Assembly (NCBI RefSeq): GCF_000378385.1 | Contig: NZ_KB899667.1 | Coordinates: 124,001 to 188,000 of the forward strand | DNA length: 64,000 nt | Direction of reading: 5' to 3' | Source of the DNA: Paenibacillus daejeonensis DSM 15491 | GTDB lineage: Bacteria; Bacillota; Bacilli; Paenibacillales; Paenibacillaceae | Shown: positions 1-9,020 of the stretch, in pieces | How positions within the stretch are numbered: the first letter of the stretch is position 1 | How the letters are laid out: every line of letters starts with the position of its first letter | Made by a program: the position numbers and the translations under genes | The notes under the pieces: model-generated | The model's input: the letters and a program-made list of their open reading frames with translations, nothing else | The model's database searches: none | What the model was told of the DNA's origin: nothing

Positions 1-720
1 ATTGAAGATCACAAGGTGAATGGAGCCATTGTCATGGGCCATCTCCCGAACAACTACATTGATGCGCTGAAGGAGAAGCATTTTCCGTTCATCATTCTGG
101 ATGCCAATATGCATGATCCGACCCTAGATCATGTGCTGGCAAACAATTACCTTGGTGCGTATGAGGCATCGATTTATCTGATGGAGCAAGGGCATCGGAA
201 TCTCGCCTTCGTCGGGGATCCTGATACTTCCTGGAGCTTCAAAGAGCGCTACCGCGGTTTTCGAGAAGCGGTGATGGACTATGCCAAAAGGTGCGGGGAG
301 CCAGTATGGGCCAAGTTGATTGGCGGTGTCGGCGTATCCGGCACAGGGATGTATACGCATCCCGAGTTGGACCAGGGGATTCGTGACAGTGTTACGCAGA
401 ACAGTCCGATAACTGCTATGTTCTGCGCCAACGACTTGACAGCTTTCGAAACCTTGAAACGATTAAATGAGCTAGGGAAGCAGTGTCCGGACGATGTGTC
501 AATTGTGGGGTTTGATGATACAACACTCGCAAAACTGCTTCGTCCAAACCTTACGACTGTGAAAGTTCCAAAGACTGCAATTGGAGGACGCGCGGCAGAG
601 CTTATTCTCAGACGTATCCGCTACCCGGAAGTTGCTCCGGGATTGGTGATGCTCTCAACAGAGCTTGTTACGCGCGACTCCGTTCGCACAATTCCTGCAG
701 ATGTACCTGCTGCGGAATAA
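1..720 (+). CDS. LacI-family transcriptional regulator, C-terminal part
   Basis: The reading frame is open from the first base of the window, so the N-terminal HTH lies upstream; what is visible is the periplasmic-binding-protein-like effector domain. Typical LacI/GalR landmarks are present: YLMEQGHRNLAFVGD, the FCANDLTAFE strand-turn and DVSIVGFDD followed by LRPNLTTVKVP. The effector would be a sugar, and the downstream ABC importer and GH5 glycosidase suggest an oligosaccharide such as a manno-oligosaccharide (inference). A strong terminator follows, so it is transcribed separately from the importer it probably controls. The GTG at 16 is internal and not the real start. Confidence 0.9.
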   Translation: MEDHKVNGAIVMGHLPNNYIDALKEKHFPFIILDANMHDPTLDHVLANNYLGAYEASIYLMEQGHRNLAFVGDPDTSWSFKERYRGFREAVMDYAKRCGEPVWAKLIGGVGVSGTGMYTHPELDQGIRDSVTQNSPITAMFCANDLTAFETLKRLNELGKQCPDDVSIVGFDDTTLAKLLRPNLTTVKVPKTAIGGRAAELILRRIRYPEVAPGLVMLSTELVTRDSVRTIPADVPAAE

Positions 721-761
721 TTGAAATACAGCACCACACCATATATAACTTGAGAGAGGGA

Positions 762-796
762 AGAGTCTTTGTGCCAGATGCACAAAGGCTCTTTTT
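762..796 (+). terminator. Rho-independent terminator after the LacI gene
   Basis: A 13-bp stem with one G-T wobble (AGAGTCTTTGTGC against GCACAAAGGCTCT), a 5-nt loop and a run of five T. It separates the regulator gene from the importer promoter. Confidence 0.85.
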
Positions 797-821
797 AACT
801 ATTGAAAAAAATTAAAAATAG

Positions 822-850
822 TTGAAAAGAAAGTTTCGGTATGTTAATAT
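822..850 (+). promoter_or_regulatory. SigA-type promoter of the ABC importer operon
   Basis: TTGAAA at 822-827, 17-bp spacer, TAATAT at 845-850, about 40 nt before the GTG start at 891. The flanking DNA is AT-rich. No clear LacI operator palindrome could be identified by eye. Confidence 0.65.
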
Positions 851-890
851 TACCTTGCAATCATCTTTAAGATTCTAAGGGGGAATACAA

Positions 891-2207
891 GTGAGAAAGT
901 CAGGGTTATTAATTATTAGTACATTACTGTTAGTTATGCTTATAGCGGCTTGTGGCAGTAATGGGGGAAACACCCCGGGTAATTCAGTACCCGATACGAC
1001 TGAAACACCGGCAAATAATGAAAGCGTAACTAACGGAGAGACGGCAGATCAAGAAATCAGCGGTGTAATCACGTTTCTTACCAACCGGACCGACATGATT
1101 GACAACGAGTATGTTGACTATGCCAACCGCTTTAAAGAGAAATATCCAAATGCAGAAGTCAACTTTGAAGCAGTAACCGATCTGGATCAAACGACTAAAA
1201 TTCGTCTCTCATCAGGTGAGTTTCCGGATGTTGTGTTAATTCCGACCATACCCAATTCCGACCTGCCTACCTATTTCGCTCCGCTTGATGATCTTGAACT
1301 GAATGATCGCATCTATTTCCAGGATTACAAGGCTTATGACGGCAAGGTATACGGAATCTCTGCAGGAGCTACAACGACTGGCATTGTGTATAATAAGCAA
1401 GCGTTTGCAGATGCAGGCATTACCGAAATTCCAACGACCCTGGATGAGTTTTACGAGGCGGCAGAGAAGCTGAAGCAGAACGGTATCGTGCCTTTGGCCT
1501 CCAACTTCAAAGATCAATGGACGCTCTATCCATGGGCATCTGAAGTTCCAATCTCTATGGCGAACAATGCCAATCTGAACAATGATCGCGTGGATTCCAA
1601 TGAGCCTTATCAAATGGATAATCCTTACGGCCAGGCGATGACCATTTTGCGTACGATGCACGAGAAGGGATACCTTGAGCCAGATATCAACTCCACCAAC
1701 TGGGAGCAATCAAAAATTGATGTCGCAAACGGCAAGTTTGCGATGTATCTGCTGGGCAACTGGGTGATTCCGCAAGTGGCAGACAGCGGAACAACCAGTG
1801 ACAATGTCGGCTTCTTCCCATTCCCTTATGACAACTCCGGTCAGACGAATGTACTGCTGGCTCCCGATTGGGGATACGGTGTCAATAAAAATAGCGATAA
1901 CCTTGCCACAGCCAAAGCCTTCGTGAAATGGATGCTTGAGGATTCGGGATTCGATGCCTTTGCCGGTTTTATCCCGGTCCTGCGCGATATTGAGCCGCAA
2001 GTTCCCCAACTGGCTGAATTCAATAGCTTTGACCCAACCTACATCGAGGCTGTACCCGACAATGAGGTGGTAACTGAGATTGTAAACCGGGCGCAGATTA
2101 CAAAAGAAGCGGTTGTACAGGAGTTTGTGTTATCCAAAGATCCGCAGTCCATTCTGGACAAATATAATGATGCCTGGAGCAAAGCAAAGAGTGCGGTAAT
2201 TAAATAG
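891..2207 (+). CDS. Sugar ABC transporter substrate-binding lipoprotein
   Basis: This 438-aa protein begins with a lipoprotein signal (basic MRKSG, hydrophobic stretch, lipobox LIAAC near residue 21), followed by a low-complexity Gly/Asn/Thr linker and a family 1 extracellular solute-binding fold. It would sit on the outer face of the membrane and deliver a sugar or oligosaccharide to the two permeases downstream. The GTG start at 891 is supported by AAGGGGG about 8 nt upstream. A hairpin after the stop probably makes this gene more highly expressed than the permeases. The ligand is not deducible from sequence alone; the linked GH5 enzyme suggests manno-oligosaccharide. Confidence 0.92.
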   Translation: MRKSGLLIISTLLLVMLIAACGSNGGNTPGNSVPDTTETPANNESVTNGETADQEISGVITFLTNRTDMIDNEYVDYANRFKEKYPNAEVNFEAVTDLDQTTKIRLSSGEFPDVVLIPTIPNSDLPTYFAPLDDLELNDRIYFQDYKAYDGKVYGISAGATTTGIVYNKQAFADAGITEIPTTLDEFYEAAEKLKQNGIVPLASNFKDQWTLYPWASEVPISMANNANLNNDRVDSNEPYQMDNPYGQAMTILRTMHEKGYLEPDINSTNWEQSKIDVANGKFAMYLLGNWVIPQVADSGTTSDNVGFFPFPYDNSGQTNVLLAPDWGYGVNKNSDNLATAKAFVKWMLEDSGFDAFAGFIPVLRDIEPQVPQLAEFNSFDPTYIEAVPDNEVVTEIVNRAQITKEAVVQEFVLSKDPQSILDKYNDAWSKAKSAVIK

Positions 2208-2233
2208 GTACGGACCCATCTTTATAGGAAGAG

Positions 2234-2273
2234 AGTGGATTACCCGGGAGGAATAGAACCGGATAATCCACTT
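2234..2273 (+). terminator. Intra-operon attenuator hairpin
   Basis: AGTGGATTA pairs perfectly with TAATCCACT (2264-2272), with a further CCGG/CCGG inner stem and a T-rich tail. Lying between the binding-protein gene and the first permease, it is suited to partial termination or 3'-end stabilisation of the lipoprotein mRNA. Confidence 0.65.
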
Positions 2274-2316
2274 TTATTTCCTTCTCGCGCGGCAAAGAAC
2301 GGAATGGAGTGGACGT

Positions 2317-3201
2317 ATGAATAAATGGTCTTACAAGACACAACGCAAGCTGATCCTCATTGCATTTTTGGCAGTTCCGCTGGCGTTGCTGGGCATGTTT
2401 ACTTATTATCCTGCCGCCAGACTGCTTTATCAGAGTTTTACAGATTGGAATGGCGTAAGCGCGTCCAGCACGTGGCTTGGATTTGATAACTACCGTGAGA
2501 TTTTCACGAACCCTGCTTTGTTTGGTGTTTTTCTGAATCAAATTCCTTATGTGATTATTGGTATCATCCAGAATATCGTGGCAATTTTATTCGCTGTTAT
2601 TTTGAATTCAAAACTTAAAGGCCGCAACGGCTTTCGCGTGCTTTTATTTCTACCGTTTATGATGAACGCGGTTGCCGTAGCCTTTATGTTCCAATATGTG
2701 TTTGATACATCGAATGGTTCGTTCAATGGGTTGCTCGGCTTTCTGGGTCTGGAATCCTTGCAGCAGAGCTGGCTGGGTAATACGTCCCTTGTCAATTATT
2801 CCTTGGCTTCCATCGGGTTTTGGCGGTTCATGGGCTACAACATGGTCATTTATTTAGGCGCTCTCCAGTCCATTCCGGCAGATATGTATGAAGCAGCAAA
2901 AATTGACGGCTCGAACCGCTTTCAGACTTTATGGTACCTGACCCTGCCAAACATGACAAAGATTATTCAACTGAATATGTTCTTGACGCTTAGCGGAGCG
3001 CTTGCCGTATTTGATTTGCCGTTCGTTCTGACGAAGGGTGGTCCGGCTGGGGCGAGTGAAACCTTCCTCTTGAAGACGATTCAAACGGCCTTCCAATTCA
3101 ACAACTTTGGTCTGGCGTCAGCAATGAGCATCGTGCTGGTTATGCTAACCGCAATTATTCTGTTGATTCAGAACGCAGTCATCAAACGGAAGGGGGATTA
3201 A
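2317..3201 (+). CDS. Sugar ABC transporter permease (MalF/UgpA type)
   Basis: A 294-aa polytopic membrane protein with about six membrane segments and the cytoplasmic EAA loop (EAAKIDGSN, near residue 191) that docks on the ATPase. It forms the translocation pore with the next gene product. The pair starts 109 bp after the lipoprotein gene and lies 6 bp before the second permease. No ATP-binding subunit is encoded nearby, as is usual for Bacillota importers that share an MsmX-type ATPase. Confidence 0.93.
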   Translation: MNKWSYKTQRKLILIAFLAVPLALLGMFTYYPAARLLYQSFTDWNGVSASSTWLGFDNYREIFTNPALFGVFLNQIPYVIIGIIQNIVAILFAVILNSKLKGRNGFRVLLFLPFMMNAVAVAFMFQYVFDTSNGSFNGLLGFLGLESLQQSWLGNTSLVNYSLASIGFWRFMGYNMVIYLGALQSIPADMYEAAKIDGSNRFQTLWYLTLPNMTKIIQLNMFLTLSGALAVFDLPFVLTKGGPAGASETFLLKTIQTAFQFNNFGLASAMSIVLVMLTAIILLIQNAVIKRKGD

Positions 3202-3207
3202 CTTGGT

Positions 3208-4038
3208 ATGCAGACGAAAAAATGGGACCCCGTCCAAGGACTCAAATATATCATTCTGGCCTTCGCCACATTTGTGGTACTGTTTCCGCCTTATATCATT
3301 TTCATTAATGCTTTTAAATCAGCCAATGAAGGGGCGAATCCATTTGCTTTGCCAGAGAGCTTTTTAAATATAGATAACTTTGTCAATGTGTTTGTCCGGG
3401 CGAATATTTTGCAGGCCTTTTCGAATACAGCCATCATTGTCATTGTTTCTCTAATCGGTAACATCGTTTTGGGTACGATGGTGGCCTATGTGCTGGGCCG
3501 AATTGACTTCCGAGGCAAATCCATTGTTATTGGGGCGTTCCTGTTCGCCATGATTATACCGGCCATAACCACCCAAGTCGTCGTGTTCTCACTGATACAA
3601 TCCTTGGGCTTGTATAATTCATTGGCTGCACCGATCCTGCTGTTTATCGGCGCAGACGTAATTCAGATTTATATCTACCTCCAGTTTATCCGTAACATTC
3701 CATATGAGTTGGATGAGAGCGGCATGATGGATGGAGCAAGTCTGTTCCGTATCTACAGAAGTATCATATTTCCGCTGCTAGGTCCTGCTACAGCAACCCT
3801 TATTATTCTGAAGACAATCAATATGTACAATGAACTTTACATTCCATTCTTGTATATGCCAAGACAAGACCTGGTCGTCGTATCGACCTCAATTATGCGG
3901 TTTGCAGGCAATAACCAGGCCCAGTGGGGCAATATCAGTGCAGCCATTCTGCTCATTATGATTCCAACGACAGTGCTTTATCTGTTTCTGCAGAAGTACA
4001 TTTTCTCGGGGGTCATGAATGGAGCGGTAAAAGGGTAA
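3208..4038 (+). CDS. Sugar ABC transporter permease (MalG/UgpE type)
   Basis: A 276-aa second permease with about six membrane segments. The EAA-loop equivalent reads DESGMMDGAS, less canonical than in its partner but in the correct place before the penultimate membrane segments. The C-terminus (YIFSGVMNGAVKG) is typical for the MalG branch. It follows the first permease after 6 bp and precedes the GH5 gene, forming one transcription unit. Confidence 0.93.
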   Translation: MQTKKWDPVQGLKYIILAFATFVVLFPPYIIFINAFKSANEGANPFALPESFLNIDNFVNVFVRANILQAFSNTAIIVIVSLIGNIVLGTMVAYVLGRIDFRGKSIVIGAFLFAMIIPAITTQVVVFSLIQSLGLYNSLAAPILLFIGADVIQIYIYLQFIRNIPYELDESGMMDGASLFRIYRSIIFPLLGPATATLIILKTINMYNELYIPFLYMPRQDLVVVSTSIMRFAGNNQAQWGNISAAILLIMIPTTVLYLFLQKYIFSGVMNGAVKG

Positions 4039-4083
4039 GTCATCACGCGAATTCAAAGTTGCAACATGATGGGAGAGGTAAGT

Positions 4084-5361
4084 ATGACTGGAGCATTTGT
4101 ACAAAGAGAAGAGAGCCGACTGTGGTTGGATGGCAAGCCCTTTCGTTTTGCAGGACCGAACATTTACTGGCTGGGCTTGGATGAGAATGTAGACGGGGTA
4201 GACTGGCCGACATCCTTCCGGGTTATCGACGCCTTGGATACAGCGGTGGAGATGGGGGCTAACGTTGTTCGTTCCCATACCCTGGGCGCTTCCCACGGCG
4301 ATCCTAAATCAATCATGCCTAGTCCTGACGTCTATAATGAAGAAGCGCTGCGCAAGGTTGACTTCGCCATTGCCGAGGCAGGGAAAAGAGGGCTCAAGCT
4401 AATCATTCCCCTCGTGTGCAATTGGGATTATTATCATGGTGGCCGCTTCACCTTTGCAAGATGGCAAGGATCAGACGACCCGCTGACGTTCTACACCGAT
4501 CCTGCATGTGTTGCGTTGTTCAAGCGTTATATTGGTACCATTGTTAATCGGCTCAACACCTGTAACGGTAAGCGGTACAAGGATGATCCCACGATTATGG
4601 CCTGGGAACTGGGCAACGAGCTGAACGATGCGCCATCGGCATGGGTAGAAGAATTGGCTGATTATATAAAATACCTGGACGGTAATCATCTTATTGCCCA
4701 TGGCAAGCAGTTCGGAGTGGACCAGGACAAGCTCGAGATCGCCAGTCTGGATATCCTCGACGTACATTATTACCCGGCTAGTGCCGAAAAGACGGTGGCC
4801 GATGCACAAGCGGTGACGGCGGCTGGGAAAGTATACATTCAGGGGGAATACGGGTGGCCGGATGCTGATTTAACGGCATTTACAAAGGCAGCGGAAAGAG
4901 AACCAGCAGTGTCTGGTACCTTGTTCTGGTCCTTATTTCCTCACGGAGATCATGGCGGCTATGTCCAGCATTACGATGGTTTCTCTGTTCATTATCCCGG
5001 GACGGGCCTCAACCATGATCTTGCCCAGCGTATTGGTCAACTCCGGACCCATTTGTACCGGATGAGAGGACTTTCTGAGCCTGTGCATTCTGTGCCAGCC
5101 AAGCCGGAGATTATCAGCGCTGAAGGTGAAGTTGTTTTTCGACGGGTGGTAGGTGGAGCTTATTATACGGTGGAGCGGGCTACAGAAAGTGAGCAAGGGC
5201 CGTGGAAGGTGATTTATGACCGGAGGGCGGCGGATCACTCGGCATCCTGGACGGATCCAACTCGTATCCACAGCCAACTGGCGTACTACCGTGTGAATGC
5301 ACATAATGCGTCAGGCATAGCGGGAGCATACTCACCCATTTACCATTCGAAGGCGTTCTGA
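4084..5361 (+). CDS. Cytosolic GH5-type glycoside hydrolase (beta-mannanase/mannosidase-like)
   Basis: A 425-aa protein of the GH5 clan A (beta/alpha)8 type. The proton donor is E179 in WELGNEL and the nucleophile is E255 in YIQGEYGW; WLGLDEN near the N-terminus resembles the GH5 mannanase group. There is no signal peptide, so it acts inside the cell on oligosaccharides brought in by the upstream importer. Residues beyond about 345 form a small beta domain. The ATG at 4084 is preferred over 4066 because GGGAGAGG lies 6 nt before it. Mannan-type substrate is inferred from family resemblance; other beta-glycosidic activities of GH5 are possible. Confidence 0.82.
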   Translation: MTGAFVQREESRLWLDGKPFRFAGPNIYWLGLDENVDGVDWPTSFRVIDALDTAVEMGANVVRSHTLGASHGDPKSIMPSPDVYNEEALRKVDFAIAEAGKRGLKLIIPLVCNWDYYHGGRFTFARWQGSDDPLTFYTDPACVALFKRYIGTIVNRLNTCNGKRYKDDPTIMAWELGNELNDAPSAWVEELADYIKYLDGNHLIAHGKQFGVDQDKLEIASLDILDVHYYPASAEKTVADAQAVTAAGKVYIQGEYGWPDADLTAFTKAAEREPAVSGTLFWSLFPHGDHGGYVQHYDGFSVHYPGTGLNHDLAQRIGQLRTHLYRMRGLSEPVHSVPAKPEIISAEGEVVFRRVVGGAYYTVERATESEQGPWKVIYDRRAADHSASWTDPTRIHSQLAYYRVNAHNASGIAGAYSPIYHSKAF

Positions 5362-5388
5362 AAGTGATAGATTCAGTAGGGTATAACA

Positions 5389-5431
5389 AGGCCGGCAAGG
5401 CAACTCGTTAACGAGGGCTGAGCTGGCTTTT
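5389..5431 (+). terminator. Terminator after the GH5 gene
   Basis: GCCGGC (5391) pairs with GCTGGC (5422) using one G-T pair and encloses a small perfect palindrome CTCGTTAACGAG; TTTT follows. It ends the first importer operon. Confidence 0.6.
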
Positions 5432-5480
5432 CTTATTTGTGAAACAGCAATATTTGCCCTAAATGTCCTCAATCAAGTGG

Positions 5481-5509
5481 GAGTTTTGGAGAGAAACTCT
5501 CTTTATAAT
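5481..5509 (+). promoter_or_regulatory. Promoter region with inverted repeat, second importer operon
   Basis: A consensus -10 TATAAT lies at 5504-5509, with no good -35 at the right distance. Immediately upstream is the inverted repeat GAGTTT (5481-5486) / AAACTC (5494-5499), spanning where the -35 should be. A weak -35 overlapped by a palindrome is what an activator-dependent promoter looks like; the AraC regulator at the end of the operon is the obvious candidate (inference). Confidence 0.5.
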
Positions 5510-5553
5510 TGGAGCAGAAAGAGAAATTATAGATGAAAAAGGGAGGAAAAAAG

Positions 5554-7140
5554 ATGTCCATTAGCAAACGCAAAATCGTTTCTCTAACGCTGCTTACCAC
5601 AATACTTGCTGGTTGTTCTAACGTCAACAATGCGCCTACGGGGACCGAGGGTGGCGATGGTCAAGAAGGAACAGGGCCATTGAATGTAAGTATTACTCTG
5701 ATGGGTGGACCCAAAACGCCTGATTCTTGGGTGGAGACAGCGCTTGAGGAAAACTTGTCGGCTCATCTGCAGCGTCCTGTCGATTTGGAGAATTTGTTCC
5801 TGCCAGGTTGGAGTGACTTCAAGACGAAGATCAATTTGATGATGGGTGACCGCAAAAGCATGCCCGATCTCCTCTGGCATTCCGATATGGAGAAGGAATA
5901 TAACAGCTGGATTCAGGCGGGTGTCCTGGTTGATTTGGTGCCCTTTCTGCAACAGCATGGCAAGAACATTCTCAATTATTACACAGAGGATACGCTCTTC
6001 TACAGCTGGGACGATGGACAATTATTTCGTATACCCGGTGATGTTGCTGAACTAGGCTCCATGACCACGATGCTGCGTAAGGACTGGCTTGATGCTTTGA
6101 ACCTTGAAGAGCCAACCACACTGGATGAATACATTTCTGTTTTGAGAGCGTTCACAAATGAAGATCCCGATGGCAATGGGTTACACGATACCTTCGGTTT
6201 TGTCGGGGATCATGACTGGCGAGCTTTTGCCCCGTTCTTTTATCCGAATGGTGTGGATGTAGAACAGTTTATTGTGCAGGAAGACGGTTCGGTCAAATTT
6301 GGCGCGACGATGCCTGCTGTTAAGGAAACGTTAAAAATACTACAAGAGCTGTATGCAGAAGGCGTAATTGATCCCAGGATGGTGACACCCAATAGCAATA
6401 CGGGAGATTTGTTTGCAGAGGGAAAGGTAGGGTCGTTGTACTATTGGATCTCCTTTCTCAATGAAGCGCATCCGAAACAAATGTCGTTTAAAGAAATTAA
6501 TCCTGACGGCCAGTACGTAGCATTGGAACCAATGCAAGGAAAAGACGGCTTCCAAGCTGATGTCCCTACTGATGGTAAGGGTTGGAGCTTTGTATCTGTC
6601 ACAGATGCAGCAGACGAGCCAGATGCAGTTGTTCAGGTGCTTGATCGTATGGCTTCGGTAGAGGTGAATACCCTGATCAAGTTTGGGTTGGAAGGGGAGC
6701 ATTACACCTTCGAAGAGGGAGTCTTCAAAAGCTTGATCAACGAAGATCAAGGAAAACAGCTCGGTTTGGACAACTATACGTGGTTTGTTACACGTAAGGA
6801 TGAGGCGAATATCCGTAACACGCCGGAGGTTATCGAGCTATTTGAACGGCGAATCGAAACCTCGCAGCCTATGCGTGAGAAAATAGTTTTCTTCAAATCT
6901 TCAAACCGTCCGCAATGGGATGAGTTTTCTGCCGACCTCATCAAGTTGAGAGACGAGACCTTCTATGGCATTATCGCTGGAAATCTCCCAATTGACGCCT
7001 TTGACAGCTTTGTGGAGCGGTTCTACCAGCAAGGCGGTGAGCAAGTGGAGGAAGAGGCTAATCTTCTGTATCAATCTCAGCGCGATGAGCGGGAATCATT
7101 CGCTGCTTGGTATCAGGAAAACATCGTGCCTTACAAGTAA
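5554..7140 (+). CDS. LplA-type extracellular solute-binding lipoprotein
   Basis: A 528-aa lipoprotein of the large LplA/YtcQ type that serves complex-carbohydrate importers in Paenibacillus and Bacillus. The signal is MSISKRKIVS followed by a hydrophobic run and lipobox ILAGC. It heads a long operon with two permeases and enzymes. The ATG at 5554 is chosen over 5533 because GGGAGG (5541-5546) is 7 nt before it, and the earlier ATG would place that SD inside the gene. The mature protein is rich in the DPDGNG-type calcium-like loops common in this family. Ligand unknown. Confidence 0.92.
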   Translation: MSISKRKIVSLTLLTTILAGCSNVNNAPTGTEGGDGQEGTGPLNVSITLMGGPKTPDSWVETALEENLSAHLQRPVDLENLFLPGWSDFKTKINLMMGDRKSMPDLLWHSDMEKEYNSWIQAGVLVDLVPFLQQHGKNILNYYTEDTLFYSWDDGQLFRIPGDVAELGSMTTMLRKDWLDALNLEEPTTLDEYISVLRAFTNEDPDGNGLHDTFGFVGDHDWRAFAPFFYPNGVDVEQFIVQEDGSVKFGATMPAVKETLKILQELYAEGVIDPRMVTPNSNTGDLFAEGKVGSLYYWISFLNEAHPKQMSFKEINPDGQYVALEPMQGKDGFQADVPTDGKGWSFVSVTDAADEPDAVVQVLDRMASVEVNTLIKFGLEGEHYTFEEGVFKSLINEDQGKQLGLDNYTWFVTRKDEANIRNTPEVIELFERRIETSQPMREKIVFFKSSNRPQWDEFSADLIKLRDETFYGIIAGNLPIDAFDSFVERFYQQGGEQVEEEANLLYQSQRDERESFAAWYQENIVPYK

Positions 7141-7148
7141 ACGTACGA

Positions 7149-7181
7149 GAATGAGAGGCGGAAGGCAGCCGCTTCTCATTC
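7149..7181 (+). terminator. Intra-operon attenuator hairpin
   Basis: GAATGAGA pairs with TCTCATTC and GCGG with CCGC around a 7-nt loop, directly after the lipoprotein stop codon. It is placed exactly as the hairpin at 2234-2273 and probably limits read-through into the permease genes. Confidence 0.65.
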
Positions 7182-7208
7182 ATTTGATGGAAAAGGGTGT
7201 GGACTGGG

Positions 7209-8135
7209 ATGTTGAGTGAGACGGCAATAAGGAAAAGCCGCTGGAAACATATGAAACGTGACAAATATTTGTATCTGTTATTACTGCCCGGGGTATTGCT
7301 TATCTTCTTATTTAAGTATGTGCCCATGTATGGAATTGTCATTGCATTCAAGGATTACAACATCTTGCTTGGCGTATTGGAGAGTCCGTGGGTGGGATTA
7401 AAGCAATTTGAACGACTGTTCCGGACGCCAGACTTTGCGACGATATTTGCCAATACGTTTATTATCAGCTTTTACAAGCTCATATTTGGATTCCCGGCCC
7501 CTATCATTTTGGCACTTTTGCTGAATGAGCTAAAAAACGGCTTGTTTAAAAGGTTTACACAGTCCGTTCTTTATTTGCCGCATTTCCTGTCATGGGTAAT
7601 ATTCACCGGCATTATCGTAGCCTTTCTAAACCCTGTGGACGGCATGGTCAATTATATTCTGAGTACGCTAGGCATGAGGCCAATTAATTTTATGATCATT
7701 CCGGATTACTTCCGTACGCTCTTGGTGAGCACGCATATCTATAAGGAAATGGGCTGGGGGACGATTATTTATCTGGCTGCCATGTCCGGTGTGAATCCAG
7801 ACCTGTATGAGGCAGCTCGCGTAGATGGTGCTAATCGGCTCAAGCAAATGTGGCATGTCACACTCCCTTCTATCCGTTCTGTCATCCTGATCTTGATGAT
7901 ACTTGATCTTGGCAACATTCTTGATGCCGGGTTCATGCAAGTGTTCCTGTTATACAATCCACTGGTTTATGAAGTGGCGGATATTATCGACACGTATGTC
8001 TATCGCGTAGGGATACAGAGTGCCAATTACAGCCTGGCCACTGCAGCCGGAGTTTTTAAATCCGTTATTGCGCTGGTCCTCATCTACTCGGCCAACAAAA
8101 TTGTACAAAAATCCGGCAATAACGGACTATGGTAA
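7209..8135 (+). CDS. LplB-type ABC transporter permease
   Basis: About 308 aa with the characteristic LplB opening (KRDKYLYLLLLPG, FKYVPMYGIVIAFKDYN) and the EAA loop EAARVDGAN. It has about six membrane segments. The ATG at 7209 is preferred to the GTG at 7197 as it follows GGGTGTGGACTGGG, although the spacing of a clean SD is poor, so the start is uncertain by a few codons. It partners the next gene. Confidence 0.92.
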   Translation: MLSETAIRKSRWKHMKRDKYLYLLLLPGVLLIFLFKYVPMYGIVIAFKDYNILLGVLESPWVGLKQFERLFRTPDFATIFANTFIISFYKLIFGFPAPIILALLLNELKNGLFKRFTQSVLYLPHFLSWVIFTGIIVAFLNPVDGMVNYILSTLGMRPINFMIIPDYFRTLLVSTHIYKEMGWGTIIYLAAMSGVNPDLYEAARVDGANRLKQMWHVTLPSIRSVILILMILDLGNILDAGFMQVFLLYNPLVYEVADIIDTYVYRVGIQSANYSLATAAGVFKSVIALVLIYSANKIVQKSGNNGLW

Positions 8136-8150
8136 GGAGGATGGCTTAAC

Positions 8151-9020
8151 ATGGGAATGTCGCGAGGCGATCGATTATTCAGTTTCTTTAACCACTTGGT
8201 CATGATTATACTTGCCATCGCCATGATCTATCCTTTCTGGTATCTCATTATGGCCTCGCTCAGCGATCCGAAACTAACGGCGCTGGGGGGCTTATATTTG
8301 TGGCCCAGGGGATTCTCTTGGGATGCCTATATAACCGTGCTTCGAGACCAGTCGTTCTGGTCTGGATTCCGCGTCTCCATTCTCGTGACAATAGCAGGTA
8401 CGGCGATTGGGACTTTCCTGACAGCGACGACTGCCTATGCGATCTCCAAAAGACGTCTGCAGGGCAGGATGGTCGTATCGTTCTATATTTTGTTCACCAT
8501 GCTGTTCAGCGGCGGACTGGTGCCCAGTTACTTGCTCATCAAAGAGCTTGGCATGCTGAACACCTTGTGGGCGCTTATCATTCCCGGCACATTGTCCGCC
8601 TTTAACATTTTTGTGATGCGGAGTTTTTTCGTTGGTTTGCCGGAGGAAGTGGAGGAAGCGGCGAAGATAGACGGGGCCAATGACTTGATGGTGTTTTTCC
8701 GTGTTGTGCTGCCGCTATCAAAGGCTGTGTTAGCGACCATTGGTTTATTTATGGCCGTGATGTATTGGAATGATTTCTTCTCTACTATTCTGTATATTAA
8801 TGACAAAGACAAATGGCAGCTACAAGCGGTGCTGCGTAACTTGATTGACCAGGCGGTACAAAGTTCAGGCGCGGGTCCTAATGGGGACCAGATTCACGTA
8901 TCGGCGTTTACAGTTCGCGCTGCTTCCATCCTGCTTGCTACACTGCCGATCCTGCTCGTCTATCCGTTTCTGCAAAAGCATTTTGTCAAAGGTGCGATGA
9001 TTGGCTCAATTAAAGGATGA
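8151..9020 (+). CDS. LplC-type ABC transporter permease
   Basis: A 289-aa inner-membrane permease of the LplC/YtcP branch, with MIYPFWYLIMASLSDP near the N-terminus, the EAA loop EAAKIDGAN and the family C-terminus FVKGAMIGSIKG. A strong AGGAGG precedes the ATG. Its stop codon overlaps the start of the TSUP gene by four bases (ATGA), so the two are translationally coupled. Confidence 0.93.
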   Translation: MGMSRGDRLFSFFNHLVMIILAIAMIYPFWYLIMASLSDPKLTALGGLYLWPRGFSWDAYITVLRDQSFWSGFRVSILVTIAGTAIGTFLTATTAYAISKRRLQGRMVVSFYILFTMLFSGGLVPSYLLIKELGMLNTLWALIIPGTLSAFNIFVMRSFFVGLPEEVEEAAKIDGANDLMVFFRVVLPLSKAVLATIGLFMAVMYWNDFFSTILYINDKDKWQLQAVLRNLIDQAVQSSGAGPNGDQIHVSAFTVRAASILLATLPILLVYPFLQKHFVKGAMIGSIKG

